Below are positions 7,785 to 16,550 of a stretch of DNA of 64,000 nt, piece by piece. Made by a program: the position numbers and the translations under genes. Origin of the DNA: Kineosporia rhizophila (GTDB lineage: Bacteria > Actinomycetota > Actinomycetes > Actinomycetales > Kineosporiaceae); contig NZ_JAJSOH010000013.1 of NCBI RefSeq assembly GCF_021277265.1, positions 155,584 through 219,583 on the forward strand, given 5' to 3'. Numbering within the stretch: position 1 is the stretch's first letter; every line of letters begins with the position of its first letter. The notes below the pieces were generated by a model. It did no database searches. It saw only the letters and a program-made list of their open reading frames with translations, and was not told where the DNA came from.

Positions 7785-10700
7785 CAGGAGTTTCCTTCCT
7801 GTACCTGGTTCTGCACGCTGGCCAGCAGGTCGGTGGCGGTCATCTGCTCGATCTCGGCGCGGATCGCGGCCTCGATCTCCTCGGCCAGCTCGGCGACGGT
7901 GGGCCGCTCGAACACGGCACGGATCGACAGCTGCACACCGAAGGCGGATTTCAGCTCGGAGATGAGCTGGACCGCGCGGATCGAGTGCCCACCGGCTGCG
8001 AAGAACCCGGTGTGCACGTCGACCTCCTCCTCCGGGCAGCCGAGCACGCCGGCCCAGATCTGCGCGACGCGTTCCTCGGCCGGGTTACGAGGCGCGGTAA
8101 GGGCCGACTTCGCCTCAGGTTCGGGCAGGGAAGAGCGGTCGAGCTTGCCGTTGGCGGTGAGCGGGATCGCCGGGAGGGCGATGAAGGCGGCCGGGACGAG
8201 ATAGGCGGGTAGTCGCTGCGCGCAGTAGGCGGCCAGGTCGTTCACCTCGCCGGTTGCGGCCGGGACGTAGTAGGCCAGCAACCGCTGGTCGGTGAGGGGA
8301 CCGGCGGCCACGACCACCGCGTCCTCAATTTCGGGGTTCTCCAGCAGCCGGGCGCGGATCTCCCCGGGCTCGACCCGGTAGCCGCGGATCTTCACCTGGT
8401 CGTCGATCCGGCCGAGGAACTCCACGGCCCCGTCGGCGTTGACCCGGGCCAGGTCTCCGGTGCGGTACATCCGCGCCCCGGGAGGGCCCCACGGGTCAGG
8501 GGCGAACCGCTCGGCGGTCAGGTCGGGCCGCCCGATGTAGCCGCGAGCCACGCCCACGCCGCCGACCCACAGCTCCCCCGGCACCGCGATCGGGGCGGGC
8601 GAGCCGTCGGGCTCGAGCACGCGCATGCTCAGGTTCGGCAGCGGACGGCCGATCGGCACCACGTCGCTGGTCACCTGCCCGGTGACCGGGTGCACGCAGG
8701 TTCCGACCGACGCCTCGGTGGGGCCGTACTCGTTGATCAGCCGCGCGTCGCCGAGGACGTTGCGCCAGCGCTGGGCCAGCGGCCCGGCCAGGGCCTCGCC
8801 GGCGACCACGACCACCTCGGCCAGCCGGTCCATCTGGGCCGGGGTGAGCTGGTGCTCCAGCAGTTCCAGGTGCCCGGGGGTCAGCTTGACGAAGCTGAAC
8901 GAGCCCGCCCCGGCCAGGGCCTTCCCGAGGCCGTCCAGTTCAGCGCTCTGCGGGTACATCCAGACCCGCTGACCGGCCACCAGCGGCGCCCACAGGTTGG
9001 GCACCACCAGGTCGAAGGCCACCGACGAGAACAGCGGCGCTCCCCCGGTGCCCTGACCCGCCAGTTCGCGGGCGGCCCAGTGCACGTGGTTGGCCAGTCC
9101 TCGGTGGGTGACGGCGACCCCCTTCGGGCGGCCGGTGGACCCGGAGGTGAAGATGACGTAGGCCAGTCGGTCCGGGTCGGCCGGCACATCCAGCGGGGTG
9201 TCGGGGTGGACGTCCAATGTGGAGCTGTCGAGCGCCACGGTGCGCATCTGCTGTGGGAACCGTTGCGCGTAGGCGGAACTGGTGACGGCGACGGTGGTAC
9301 CCGCCGTCTCGGCCACGTCGGCGATCCGCTCGGCCGGGAACGACGGGTCGAGCGGGACGTAGGCGCCCCCGGCCTTCCAGATGCCGAGCATTGTCGTGAT
9401 CAGATCCGACCCACGATCGAGCAGAACCGCTACCGTCGGCTCGCTCTGGCCGGCTATCAGACCCGTGAGGTGGTGGGCGATCCGGTTGCTGGCGGCCTCG
9501 AGTTCGGCGTAGGTGAGCGCGTGCAGGCCCGACTCCACGGCCACCGCTTGCGGGTTGGCCTGCCCGGCGGCCCGGATGTCCTCGTGTACGCAGGTGAGGG
9601 GCAGGGGGCCCGGGTTGACCGACCAGCGTTGCAGCTGCCTGCGTTCGGCGGCGGGCACGAGGTCGATGCTGGACAGCCGGCGGCTGGGCTTGGCCACGAT
9701 CGCCCGCAGCAGGCGCATGTACCGGTCGGCCAGGCGCTGCACGGTGGTCTGGTCGAAAAGGGCTGCGGCGTATTCGAAGGCTGCATCGAGGGTGCCGTTC
9801 TCACCCCGGCGCACGAACAGGGTCAGGTCGGTCTTGGACACCTTCCAGGCCTGCTGGAACGCGGCGTTCACCACCGGGTCGGCACTCATCGTGGTCGCGC
9901 CCTCCTCCTGCAGGTCGAAGGCGACCTGGTAGAGCGGGGTACGGGAAAGGTCGCGCTGGGGCTGAAGCTCGTTCACCAGGCGCTCGAACGGCACGCTCTG
10001 GTGGGCGAAGGCCTCGGCGCAGGTCTGCCTCACCCGCTGCACCGCGGTCAGCGCGTCCGGATCGTCGTCGAGGCGGCAGCGCAGCACCACCGAGTTCAGG
10101 AAGAACCCGACGACGTTGCTCAGCTCCTCGCGGTCGCGGCCCGCCACCGGGGTGCCGATCACCACGTCCTGCGAACCGGTGTGCCGGGCCAGCAGGGCTG
10201 CCAGGGCGGTGAGCAGAGTGGTGAACGGGGTGACGCCCTGCGCGCGGGAGAACTTCTCGATCGACTGGGCCAGCGCGGCCGGGATGCGCACCTGCACCCC
10301 GGCTCCGGCGGCGTCGCGTCGGGCGGGCCGGGGGTGGTCGGGCAGCAGTTCGGTGGGCACGGCCCCGGCCAGCTGCCGGCGCCAGTACGCCAGGTCACCG
10401 GCCAGCGCCTCGTCGCTGGTGTGGCGGCGCTGCCAGTGCGCGTAGTCGGCGTACTGCACCGGCAGCTCGGGCAGATCCTCTGCACCGCCGCCCGAGATGA
10501 GGTGGCGCAGTTCGCGTTCCAGCACGGCGGTGGACCAGCCGTCGGAGGCGATGTGATGCACCGTGACCAGCAGCACCGGGTCCTGGCCGGGTACGTGAAC
10601 CAGCAGAGCCCGCCAGAGGGGGCCGTTGGCCAGGTCGAAGCCGCGGGCGAACTGCTCGGCGAAGAGCCCTTCCAGCGCCTCACTGTGTTCGACCCGCAGT

Positions 10701-12862
10701 TCCACCTGCCCGGCGGCTACCACGACCTGGCCGTCGTCGCCGGGGTAGCGCGTGCGTAGCGACTCGTGGCGCTGCTCGATGTGGTGCAGGGCGCGACGCA
10801 CGTTGACCTCGTCAGCACCCGCGGGCAGGCGCAGGAACAGCGGGGCGACCCATTCCGGGCTGCCCGGATTCAGGCTGTCCAGGAACCGGAGCCGGTGCTG
10901 GCCGGGCGAGAGCGGCAGTGGTCCGGTGCGGGGTACCCGCCGGATCTCGGCCTGCTCCGACCCGCCCGTACCGATGGGATCGCCCTGATCCGGCCCAGCC
11001 TGCCCGACCTCACCGGCCCGCCCCGCCCCGGCCGTACCGGTCAAGGTGGCCTGCTCCGACGCAGCCGTACCGATCAGGGCAGCCTGCCCGGCCAGGGTGG
11101 AGGCGCCGAACAGGCCGGGCAGGTCCACCCGGCCGCAGCGAGCGCGCAGTCGGGTGGCCAGACGGGTGACGTCGAGCGAAGTAGCACCCAGAGAGAAGAA
11201 GTCGTCATCAACGCTGACCTCGTCCACGCCGAGCAGTTCTCGCCAGATCTCGGCGATCAGTTCTTCGGCAGCGTTACGCGGCGGCACCACCTCCCGCTCG
11301 GCCGCGGGCGGGGCCAGGGCGGCCAGGGCGCGGCGGTCGGTCTTGCCGCTGGTGTTGAGCGGGAACTCGGCCAGGTGCACGAACCGGGCCGGGATCATCA
11401 CCTCGGGCACCCGCTCGCGCAGATACGCCCGCGTCTCGTCGGCGCTGGGCAGGTCGGGGCCGGCCAGGTATCCGACCAGCCGCCGGGCCTGCTCATGTTC
11501 CTCGACGAGGACCGCGGCGTTCTGCACGGCCGGGTGGCCCAGCAGGGCGGCCTCCACCTCGCCGGGCTCGATGCGCACACCGTTGACCTTGACCTGCCCG
11601 TCCAGGCGGCCCAGGAACTCCAGGCTGCCGTCGGAGCGCCAGCGGGCCTGGTCGCCGGTGCGGTACAGGCGGGCGCCGCGTTCGCCGTAGGGGTCGGGCA
11701 CGAACCGTTCGGCGGTCAGGGCCGCCTGGTTCAGGTAGCCGCGGCCCAGACCGGCGCCGCCCACATGCACCTCGCCCGGCACCCCGACCGGCACCGGCTC
11801 ACCACTGGGCTCCAGCAGGAGGATGCGCAGGTTGTCCAGGGGGCGGCCGATCGGCACGGCGCCTTCCGCGGCGGAGGGGTCGCTGCGGTGCGCGGTGACG
11901 TCGATCGAGCACTCGGTGGGGCCGTAGGTGTTCCACACCTGAGCCTGCCCCTCCAGGCTGAGAGCCCGGGCCAGAGCCGCATCGAGGGGCTCCCCGGCGG
12001 AGAAGACCAGACGCAGGCAACGGCAGTCGGGCCAGGCCGGTTCGGTGACCAGCCTACGCAGCACCGACGGCACGCCCTGCAGCACGGTGATGTCCTGCTC
12101 AGCGATCGCCCGGACCATCAGCTCCGGGTCCCGCTCAGCGCCGAGGGGGGCCAGCGCCACCGTGGCACCGCTGACCAGGGGTGCGAAGAACTCCCAGACA
12201 GCGGCGTCGAAACCGGTGGAGGTCTTCTGCAGCACCCGGTCCCCCGGTCCGAGGCCGTGGGTACGCACGGTCCACAGCACCCGGTTGGCGATGCCCCCGT
12301 GGCCGATCACGATGCCCTTCGGGCGTCCGGTGGAGCCGGAGGTGTACATGACGTACGCCGCGTCGTCGGCACTGACGTCCACCAACGGGCCCACTGGCGA
12401 ACCCGCCGTCGGCAGATCGTCCAGCACAAGCGTCTTCAATTGAGAAAGCCGACCCACGCGGGAGGTGAGGTCGCCGCGGGTGACGGTCACCCGGACGCCG
12501 GCATCATCGGCCATCCAGGCCAGCCGCTCGTCAGGGTGATTCGGATCCAGGGGCACGTAGGCGGCCCCCGCCCACCAGATTCCCAGCAGGGCGGCAACCA
12601 GGTCGGGGTGGCGGTGCAGGAACACCCCCACCGGGTCGCCCCGCCGTACCCCCAGGTCTTTGAGCTTCTGGGCCACGGCCCCGGCGCGCCGGCCGAGGTG
12701 CGCGTAGTCAGTCGTGTTCTCGCCAAAGGTAATCGCCGCGCGCGCTGGATCGCTGCCGATGCGCTGAGCGACCAGGTCTGGCAGTAGGTAGGGTGCGGAT
12801 GGGAGGTCGCCACCCCCGCCCCGGAGGGCCGGTTCGGGCGAGGTGGTGACCAAGGGCTTCAT
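7784..12862 (-). CDS. Non-ribosomal peptide synthetase, A-PCP-C-A-PCP, no thioesterase
   Basis: A 1692-residue NRPS. Domains: adenylation 1 (about 25-520, YTSGSTGRPKG core), carrier 1 (533-597, phosphopantetheine serine S562), a linker of four 11-residue repeats (593-636), condensation (646-1065, HHIASDG at 769-775), adenylation 2 (1090-1575, FTSGSTGRPKG) and carrier 2 (1592-1665, serine S1627). Read by alignment to PheA, A1 has the pocket D-A-W-Q-F-A-T-I-D-K, close to glutamine-type pockets; A2 has D-L-P-K-V-A-E-V-G-K, close to Asn/Asp pockets. There is no leading C domain and no terminal thioesterase or reductase, so initiation and release need other proteins; the free C domain encoded upstream is the candidate. 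A1 could accept albizziine, a glutamine isostere (inference). Confidence 0.95.
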   Translation of the reverse strand: MKPLVTTSPEPALRGGGGDLPSAPYLLPDLVAQRIGSDPARAAITFGENTTDYAHLGRRAGAVAQKLKDLGVRRGDPVGVFLHRHPDLVAALLGIWWAGAAYVPLDPNHPDERLAWMADDAGVRVTVTRGDLTSRVGRLSQLKTLVLDDLPTAGSPVGPLVDVSADDAAYVMYTSGSTGRPKGIVIGHGGIANRVLWTVRTHGLGPGDRVLQKTSTGFDAAVWEFFAPLVSGATVALAPLGAERDPELMVRAIAEQDITVLQGVPSVLRRLVTEPAWPDCRCLRLVFSAGEPLDAALARALSLEGQAQVWNTYGPTECSIDVTAHRSDPSAAEGAVPIGRPLDNLRILLLEPSGEPVPVGVPGEVHVGGAGLGRGYLNQAALTAERFVPDPYGERGARLYRTGDQARWRSDGSLEFLGRLDGQVKVNGVRIEPGEVEAALLGHPAVQNAAVLVEEHEQARRLVGYLAGPDLPSADETRAYLRERVPEVMIPARFVHLAEFPLNTSGKTDRRALAALAPPAAEREVVPPRNAAEELIAEIWRELLGVDEVSVDDDFFSLGATSLDVTRLATRLRARCGRVDLPGLFGASTLAGQAALIGTAASEQATLTGTAGAGRAGEVGQAGPDQGDPIGTGGSEQAEIRRVPRTGPLPLSPGQHRLRFLDSLNPGSPEWVAPLFLRLPAGADEVNVRRALHHIEQRHESLRTRYPGDDGQVVVAAGQVELRVEHSEALEGLFAEQFARGFDLANGPLWRALLVHVPGQDPVLLVTVHHIASDGWSTAVLERELRHLISGGGAEDLPELPVQYADYAHWQRRHTSDEALAGDLAYWRRQLAGAVPTELLPDHPRPARRDAAGAGVQVRIPAALAQSIEKFSRAQGVTPFTTLLTALAALLARHTGSQDVVIGTPVAGRDREELSNVVGFFLNSVVLRCRLDDDPDALTAVQRVRQTCAEAFAHQSVPFERLVNELQPQRDLSRTPLYQVAFDLQEEGATTMSADPVVNAAFQQAWKVSKTDLTLFVRRGENGTLDAAFEYAAALFDQTTVQRLADRYMRLLRAIVAKPSRRLSSIDLVPAAERRQLQRWSVNPGPLPLTCVHEDIRAAGQANPQAVAVESGLHALTYAELEAASNRIAHHLTGLIAGQSEPTVAVLLDRGSDLITTMLGIWKAGGAYVPLDPSFPAERIADVAETAGTTVAVTSSAYAQRFPQQMRTVALDSSTLDVHPDTPLDVPADPDRLAYVIFTSGSTGRPKGVAVTHRGLANHVHWAARELAGQGTGGAPLFSSVAFDLVVPNLWAPLVAGQRVWMYPQSAELDGLGKALAGAGSFSFVKLTPGHLELLEHQLTPAQMDRLAEVVVVAGEALAGPLAQRWRNVLGDARLINEYGPTEASVGTCVHPVTGQVTSDVVPIGRPLPNLSMRVLEPDGSPAPIAVPGELWVGGVGVARGYIGRPDLTAERFAPDPWGPPGARMYRTGDLARVNADGAVEFLGRIDDQVKIRGYRVEPGEIRARLLENPEIEDAVVVAAGPLTDQRLLAYYVPAATGEVNDLAAYCAQRLPAYLVPAAFIALPAIPLTANGKLDRSSLPEPEAKSALTAPRNPAEERVAQIWAGVLGCPEEEVDVHTGFFAAGGHSIRAVQLISELKSAFGVQLSIRAVFERPTVAELAEEIEAAIRAEIEQMTATDLLASVQNQVQEGNS
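10955..11086 (-). repeat. Four in-frame 33-bp tandem repeats in the PCP-C linker of the NRPS
   Basis: The linker after carrier 1 is built of four imperfect 11-residue units (residues 593-636), for example QAALIGTAASE and QGDPIGTGGSE, each encoded by 33 bp. At DNA level two copies 99 bp apart (starting near 10951 and 11050) agree at 22 of 25 bases, so the expansion is fairly recent. The Ala/Gly/Thr/Gln-rich sequence should be flexible and unstructured. It probably only sets the length of the interdomain tether, and copy number may vary between strains. Confidence 0.75.
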
Positions 12863-12895
12863 GAGAATGTCCTCTTGTTGAGTGGTTTGGGGGCG

Positions 12896-13903
12896 TCAGG
12901 CGAGGGCCGGCTCGGGCAGGAACCCGTCCACAACCACGCCCAGGCCTTCCTGCCGGGCCCGGGTCACGACCAGGTGAGCCAGGGCCAGGTCGAGCACCCC
13001 CAGACCGAACGGAGAGAAGATCACCGGACGTCTGCGGGCGGCGTGGGTGCGGAACGTCCCGTTCTCGCCCCGCATCAGGGATCCGATGGTCGCGGTCACG
13101 AAGTCCCGCTTCCCGGTCGCCTTTTCGGCCAGATGTAAGGACGTCTGTTCCCGGCACACGTGGTCGGTGTCGTCGACGATGTTGTCGGCTGCCAGCACCG
13201 TGGCCACGCTCAGGTCGCGCAGCGAGACGTGCAGCACCGTCGTGGCCGGATCGGCCTGCGACAGGTCCAGATGAGGAGTCGAGGAGTTGGTGGCCAGGCT
13301 GACCAACGCCTCCTCCTTCAGCGCCTTCTCGACGTTGTGGTGCGTTTGCACAGTCAGGTGCGGCATTTCGGTGATAGCACGGCCGGCGAACGCTTCCGCG
13401 CGGGCCGGGTCGGTGTCGTACAGCGTCACCTTTCTCAACGCGGGCAGGGCGGCGGCGGCGAACCGGAGAATCTCGAAATTGATCACACCGCAGCCGATCA
13501 GCACGATGCCACCGGTGTCGGCAGGAGCTAGTTCGCGGGCTGCGAGGGCGGCACTCGCGGCGGTGCGGCGGGCCGAGATGAGCGAGCCCTCAACCAGGGC
13601 CTCGGGGTGACCGGTGCTCATCGAGTTGAGAATGATCGCGGCGCTGGCTCTTTCGCGACCGGTGTCGATGTTGCCCGGGAACGAGGAGATCCACTTGATC
13701 CCGGCCCGGGGCGGCCCGTCCAGGTAGGCCGGGAGCCCGATGATCCGGTTGCGGGGCTCGTCCGGGAACCTCAGGAAGATCGAGTGCGGCAGCGAACTGC
13801 GGCCCCGGTCGTGCTCGGCGTAGGTCTGCCCGACCAGCTCGACGAGTTCCCGCTCGCGCCCGTCCAGCACTCTGCGCACGGTGGCGTGATCGACGATCAG
13901 CAC
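12896..13903 (-). CDS. sbnB: SbnB-like N-(2-amino-2-carboxyethyl)-glutamate dehydrogenase
   Basis: A 335-residue protein of the ornithine cyclodeaminase/mu-crystallin family. The nucleotide-binding loop is IVLIGCGVINFEILRF and the N-terminal half has GIKWISSFPGN, as in SbnB. In staphyloferrin B synthesis SbnB oxidatively cleaves N-(1-amino-1-carboxyl-2-ethyl)-glutamate to L-2,3-diaminopropionate and 2-oxoglutarate; the immediate partner gene here is SbnA-like, which supports the same reaction. The GTG at 13903 is used because it overlaps the SbnA-like stop by 7 bp and gives a normal family start (MLIVDHATVRRVL); longer in-frame readings run through the other gene out of frame. The NRPS gene starts 33 bp downstream. 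Confidence 0.9.
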   Translation of the reverse strand: MLIVDHATVRRVLDGRERELVELVGQTYAEHDRGRSSLPHSIFLRFPDEPRNRIIGLPAYLDGPPRAGIKWISSFPGNIDTGRERASAAIILNSMSTGHPEALVEGSLISARRTAASAALAARELAPADTGGIVLIGCGVINFEILRFAAAALPALRKVTLYDTDPARAEAFAGRAITEMPHLTVQTHHNVEKALKEEALVSLATNSSTPHLDLSQADPATTVLHVSLRDLSVATVLAADNIVDDTDHVCREQTSLHLAEKATGKRDFVTATIGSLMRGENGTFRTHAARRRPVIFSPFGLGVLDLALAHLVVTRARQEGLGVVVDGFLPEPALA

Positions 13904-14904
13904 GGCGCGACCTGCCTCTGCGCGGCGGTGCGCCACTGGTCGGAGACGTCGCCGAAGTGCTGCTGCACCCAGTCGTCGGAGTAGATCGTGTCCAGGTAGC
14001 GGTCGCCCCCGTCGGGGAAGATCATCACGCAGCGCGAACCGGCCGGGATCCGCTCGGCCAGCCGGTAGAGGGCGGCCACGGCGGCGCCGGACGAACCGCC
14101 GGCCAGGATCGCCTCCGAGCGGGCCAGACGCCGGCACCCGACCACACAGTCGAGGTCGGTGACCCGCACGACGTCGTCGGCCAGTGTCTGGTCCAGCAGC
14201 GCCGGCCGCACCGAGGCCCCGTGGCCGGGGATCAGCCGCCGGCCCTCGGCCCGGCCGAACAGCACACTGCCCACCGCGTCGACCGCCACCACCTTGGTGT
14301 CCAGGCCGTTCACCCGCACGTAGCGGGCACTTCCGACCAGGGTGCCGCAGCTGCCGGCCGGGAACAGGACGTAGTCGACGTGACCGTCCAGCGCCTGGGC
14401 GATCTCGTGCATGGTCTCGTGATGGGCGCGGGCGTTCAGGGGATTCGCGTACTGGTTGGGCCAGTAGGCGCCGGGCAGGGTGGCACTCAGCTCCCGCACC
14501 CGGCGCAGCCGGGCCGGCAGGTACTCCCCCGTCGCCGGGTCCGGCTCGGTGATCATCTCGACGGTGGCGCCGAGGGCGTGCAGGAGCCGCACGTTGGCCG
14601 CAGTGGTCTTGGCGTCGACCACACAGACGAAGTCCAGCCCGTGGTAGAGGCAGAACTGGGCCAGACCGACGGCGAGGTTGCCGGAGCTGGACTCGACCAC
14701 GGTGGAGTAGCCGGGCACCAGGTCTCCGTCGCGCAGGGCGGCCCGCAGCATGCTCACCGCTGTGCGGTCCTTCACGCTGCCGCCCGGGTTGAACCGCTCG
14801 AGCTTGGCGTAGGCGTCGAGGCCGAGTTCGTGGGACACGCGGGTGAGGCGGACCAGCGGGGTGTCTCCCACTGCCCCCAGCACCCCGTCGACCGGTGGCC
14901 TCAT
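13897..14904 (-). CDS. sbnA: SbnA-like PLP synthase (O-phosphoserine + glutamate, diaminopropionate pathway)
   Basis: A 335-residue fold-type II PLP enzyme of the cysteine synthase family. The PLP lysine is K45 in FNPGGSVKDRTAV, the substrate loop is ESSSGNLAVGLAQ and the phosphate loop is PAGSCGTLVG; the C-terminal GGSSGAAVAA and IFPDGGDRY are also present. SbnA joins O-phospho-L-serine with glutamate to give the intermediate cleaved by SbnB, so together they supply L-2,3-diaminopropionate to the cluster. The ATG at 14904 overlaps the stop of the condensation-domain gene (ATGA). A plain cysteine synthase is the alternative, made unlikely by the adjacent SbnB partner. Confidence 0.9.
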   Translation of the reverse strand: MRPPVDGVLGAVGDTPLVRLTRVSHELGLDAYAKLERFNPGGSVKDRTAVSMLRAALRDGDLVPGYSTVVESSSGNLAVGLAQFCLYHGLDFVCVVDAKTTAANVRLLHALGATVEMITEPDPATGEYLPARLRRVRELSATLPGAYWPNQYANPLNARAHHETMHEIAQALDGHVDYVLFPAGSCGTLVGSARYVRVNGLDTKVVAVDAVGSVLFGRAEGRRLIPGHGASVRPALLDQTLADDVVRVTDLDCVVGCRRLARSEAILAGGSSGAAVAALYRLAERIPAGSRCVMIFPDGGDRYLDTIYSDDWVQQHFGDVSDQWRTAAQRQVAPC

Positions 14905-16235
14905 CGCACACCGCCCAGAGCCAGCAGACGCATGCGCTCGTCGGCCTCGACCATCGGCACCCGGTCGGCCGGGCCGTCCGGCCGACGGGCGGCGTTGCCG
15001 GTCAGGGTCAGGTACTGCTCGAGCATCCGCTCGACGGTGGCCGGCTCGAACAGGTCGCTGTCGTAGCGGAAGGCCACGGTGAAGTCGTCCGCGCCCTCGG
15101 TGATCTCTGCGGACAGGTCGCACTGTCCTTCCAGGTGCGGCACCTCGAAGTAGGACAGCCGGCGCCCGGCCAGCTCGATCTCGTGGTCGTAGACCTGCTG
15201 CATCCGTCCGCCCAGGCGGTCGGCGGGCACCATCGTCATCGACACCCGGTAGGCACCGTGCTCGTAGGGGCAGGCCGCCCGGGCCATGCCGTTGCGCAAC
15301 TGGTCGCCGGCACCGTCGATGATGTCGGCCACGGTGGTGTTCTCGTCGAACCGGACCCTCACGGTGATGGGATTGACGAAGTAGCCGACCACCTCGGCGC
15401 TGTTGCGGCGGCGGGTGGAGGCGGGGCACACCAGGGAGAAGTCGCGCTGGCCGGTGTAGCGGTGCAGCAGCATCTGGAAAGACCCCAGCATCAGGGCGAA
15501 CGGCGAGACGCCCTGCCGGGCAGCAGATTCACGCACGGCACGGGCCGGCATGCGCCGGGCCACCGTCTGCCCACGGTAGGAAGGCGTGGCTGGACGGGGC
15601 CGGTCCAACGGCAGCTGCACCTGGGCCGCGCCGTCGGTGATGCCGCGCCAGTACTCGCGCATCCGGGCACCCCGAGGCGAGGCCATCAGGTCCTCTTCCC
15701 GGGCCACGTGGTCGTGATAGCCGGTGTGTGTGGGCATCCAAGCAGGGCCTCGGCCTCCGGCGTAGGCCTCGTACGCGTCCATCAGGTCGCGCCAGATCAG
15801 CCACTGCGAGGTGGCGTCGGAGGCGATGTGATGGGTGCCCAGCAGCAGCACCGCATCGTGCGGCCGATGGATCAGGACGGCCCGGAACGGCCCTTCCTTG
15901 CCCAGGTCGTACGGTTGCCGGGAGGCCGCGGTGACGGCCCGGCGCAGTTCGCCGTCGTCGGCGTCACCCAGGTTCTCCACGCGCAGCACCGACGTCTGAG
16001 TGAGCCCTCGGGGCACGACCCGCACGACCTGCCCGTCGCGTTCGACGAAGCGCGAGCGGAGCATGTCGTGCCGGCGTACGACGGCGGCGACCGCCTTGTG
16101 CAGCACCGGCAGGTCGGGGCCGGGGCGGAAGAGCCCCGCCCCGCCGGCGTTGTAGGCCGAGCTGTGCGGGGCCATCGAGTGCAGCAGCCACAGGGCCTGC
16201 TGCCCCACGGCCAAGCGGTGTTCGAGCTGTTCCAC
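14901..16235 (-). CDS. Stand-alone NRPS condensation domain protein
   Basis: A 444-residue single-domain condensation-fold protein. The catalytic motif reads HHIASDA at residues 135-141: both histidines and the aspartate are present but the usual glycine after the aspartate is alanine. Later family motifs are recognisable (for example CPASTRRRNSAEVVGYFVNPI, the counterpart of RxxxxxxxVGxFxN). It sits between the ACP and the diaminopropionate genes. Because the NRPS lacks a starter C domain and a thioesterase, this protein may either transfer the acyl group from the ACP to carrier 1 or condense or release the chain at the end. Which one cannot be decided from sequence; a structural, non-catalytic role is also possible. 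Confidence 0.88.
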   Translation of the reverse strand: MEQLEHRLAVGQQALWLLHSMAPHSSAYNAGGAGLFRPGPDLPVLHKAVAAVVRRHDMLRSRFVERDGQVVRVVPRGLTQTSVLRVENLGDADDGELRRAVTAASRQPYDLGKEGPFRAVLIHRPHDAVLLLGTHHIASDATSQWLIWRDLMDAYEAYAGGRGPAWMPTHTGYHDHVAREEDLMASPRGARMREYWRGITDGAAQVQLPLDRPRPATPSYRGQTVARRMPARAVRESAARQGVSPFALMLGSFQMLLHRYTGQRDFSLVCPASTRRRNSAEVVGYFVNPITVRVRFDENTTVADIIDGAGDQLRNGMARAACPYEHGAYRVSMTMVPADRLGGRMQQVYDHEIELAGRRLSYFEVPHLEGQCDLSAEITEGADDFTVAFRYDSDLFEPATVERMLEQYLTLTGNAARRPDGPADRVPMVEADERMRLLALGGVR

Positions 16236-16277
16236 CTGAGGGCTCCGTCCGTCGGTCGTCTGATTCGGGCGAGTGGC

Positions 16278-16523
16278 TCAGGCCGCGGCCTGGCTGTACA
16301 TCACGAAGTCCACGAGGTCCTGGACCCGCACCAGCGAGCCCACCTCCTCGTCGGGCACCTCGATGCCGAACGACATCTCGGCCGCCGAGAGCAGGTCCAC
16401 CCGGGTCAGGGAGTCCATCCCGAGCTCCTCGAAGACGGTGTCCATCCGGACGGTCTCGTCCAGGCCGGGCATCAGGATGCGGATCTGGCGGGCGATCTCG
16501 TCGAGGATCTGGTCGTTGTTCAT
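16278..16523 (-). CDS. Acyl carrier protein
   Basis: An 81-residue acidic acyl carrier protein. The phosphopantetheine site is S38 in ELGMDSLTRVDLL, with a typical four-helix pattern around it. It lies between the KAS III gene (27 bp upstream) and the free condensation-domain gene (43 bp downstream), all on one strand, so it should carry the acyl starter built by the KAS III and the reductase and present it to the condensation domain. GMDSL and the EELGMDSL context are closer to polyketide or fatty-acid carriers than to peptide carriers. Confidence 0.93.
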   Translation of the reverse strand: MNNDQILDEIARQIRILMPGLDETVRMDTVFEELGMDSLTRVDLLSAAEMSFGIEVPDEEVGSLVRVQDLVDFVMYSQAAA

Positions 16524-16550
16524 TGCGGTCTCCTTGATGGTTGCTGGTGC

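Noticed and set aside
8690..10759. Long plus-strand open frame (689 codons) opposite the NRPS
   Set aside because: It is a codon-bias shadow: composition is Gly/His/Gln/Arg/Val-rich with no domain, while the minus strand encodes clear A, PCP and C motifs.
10955..11086. CRISPR-like array from the regularly spaced repeats
   Set aside because: Units are contiguous 33-bp in-frame codon repeats without spacers inside a protein gene.
12896..14911. A 671-residue fusion protein ending in the SbnB-like domain
   Set aside because: The first half is the SbnA-like gene read out of frame; the GTG at 13903 gives a normal SbnB-like protein.
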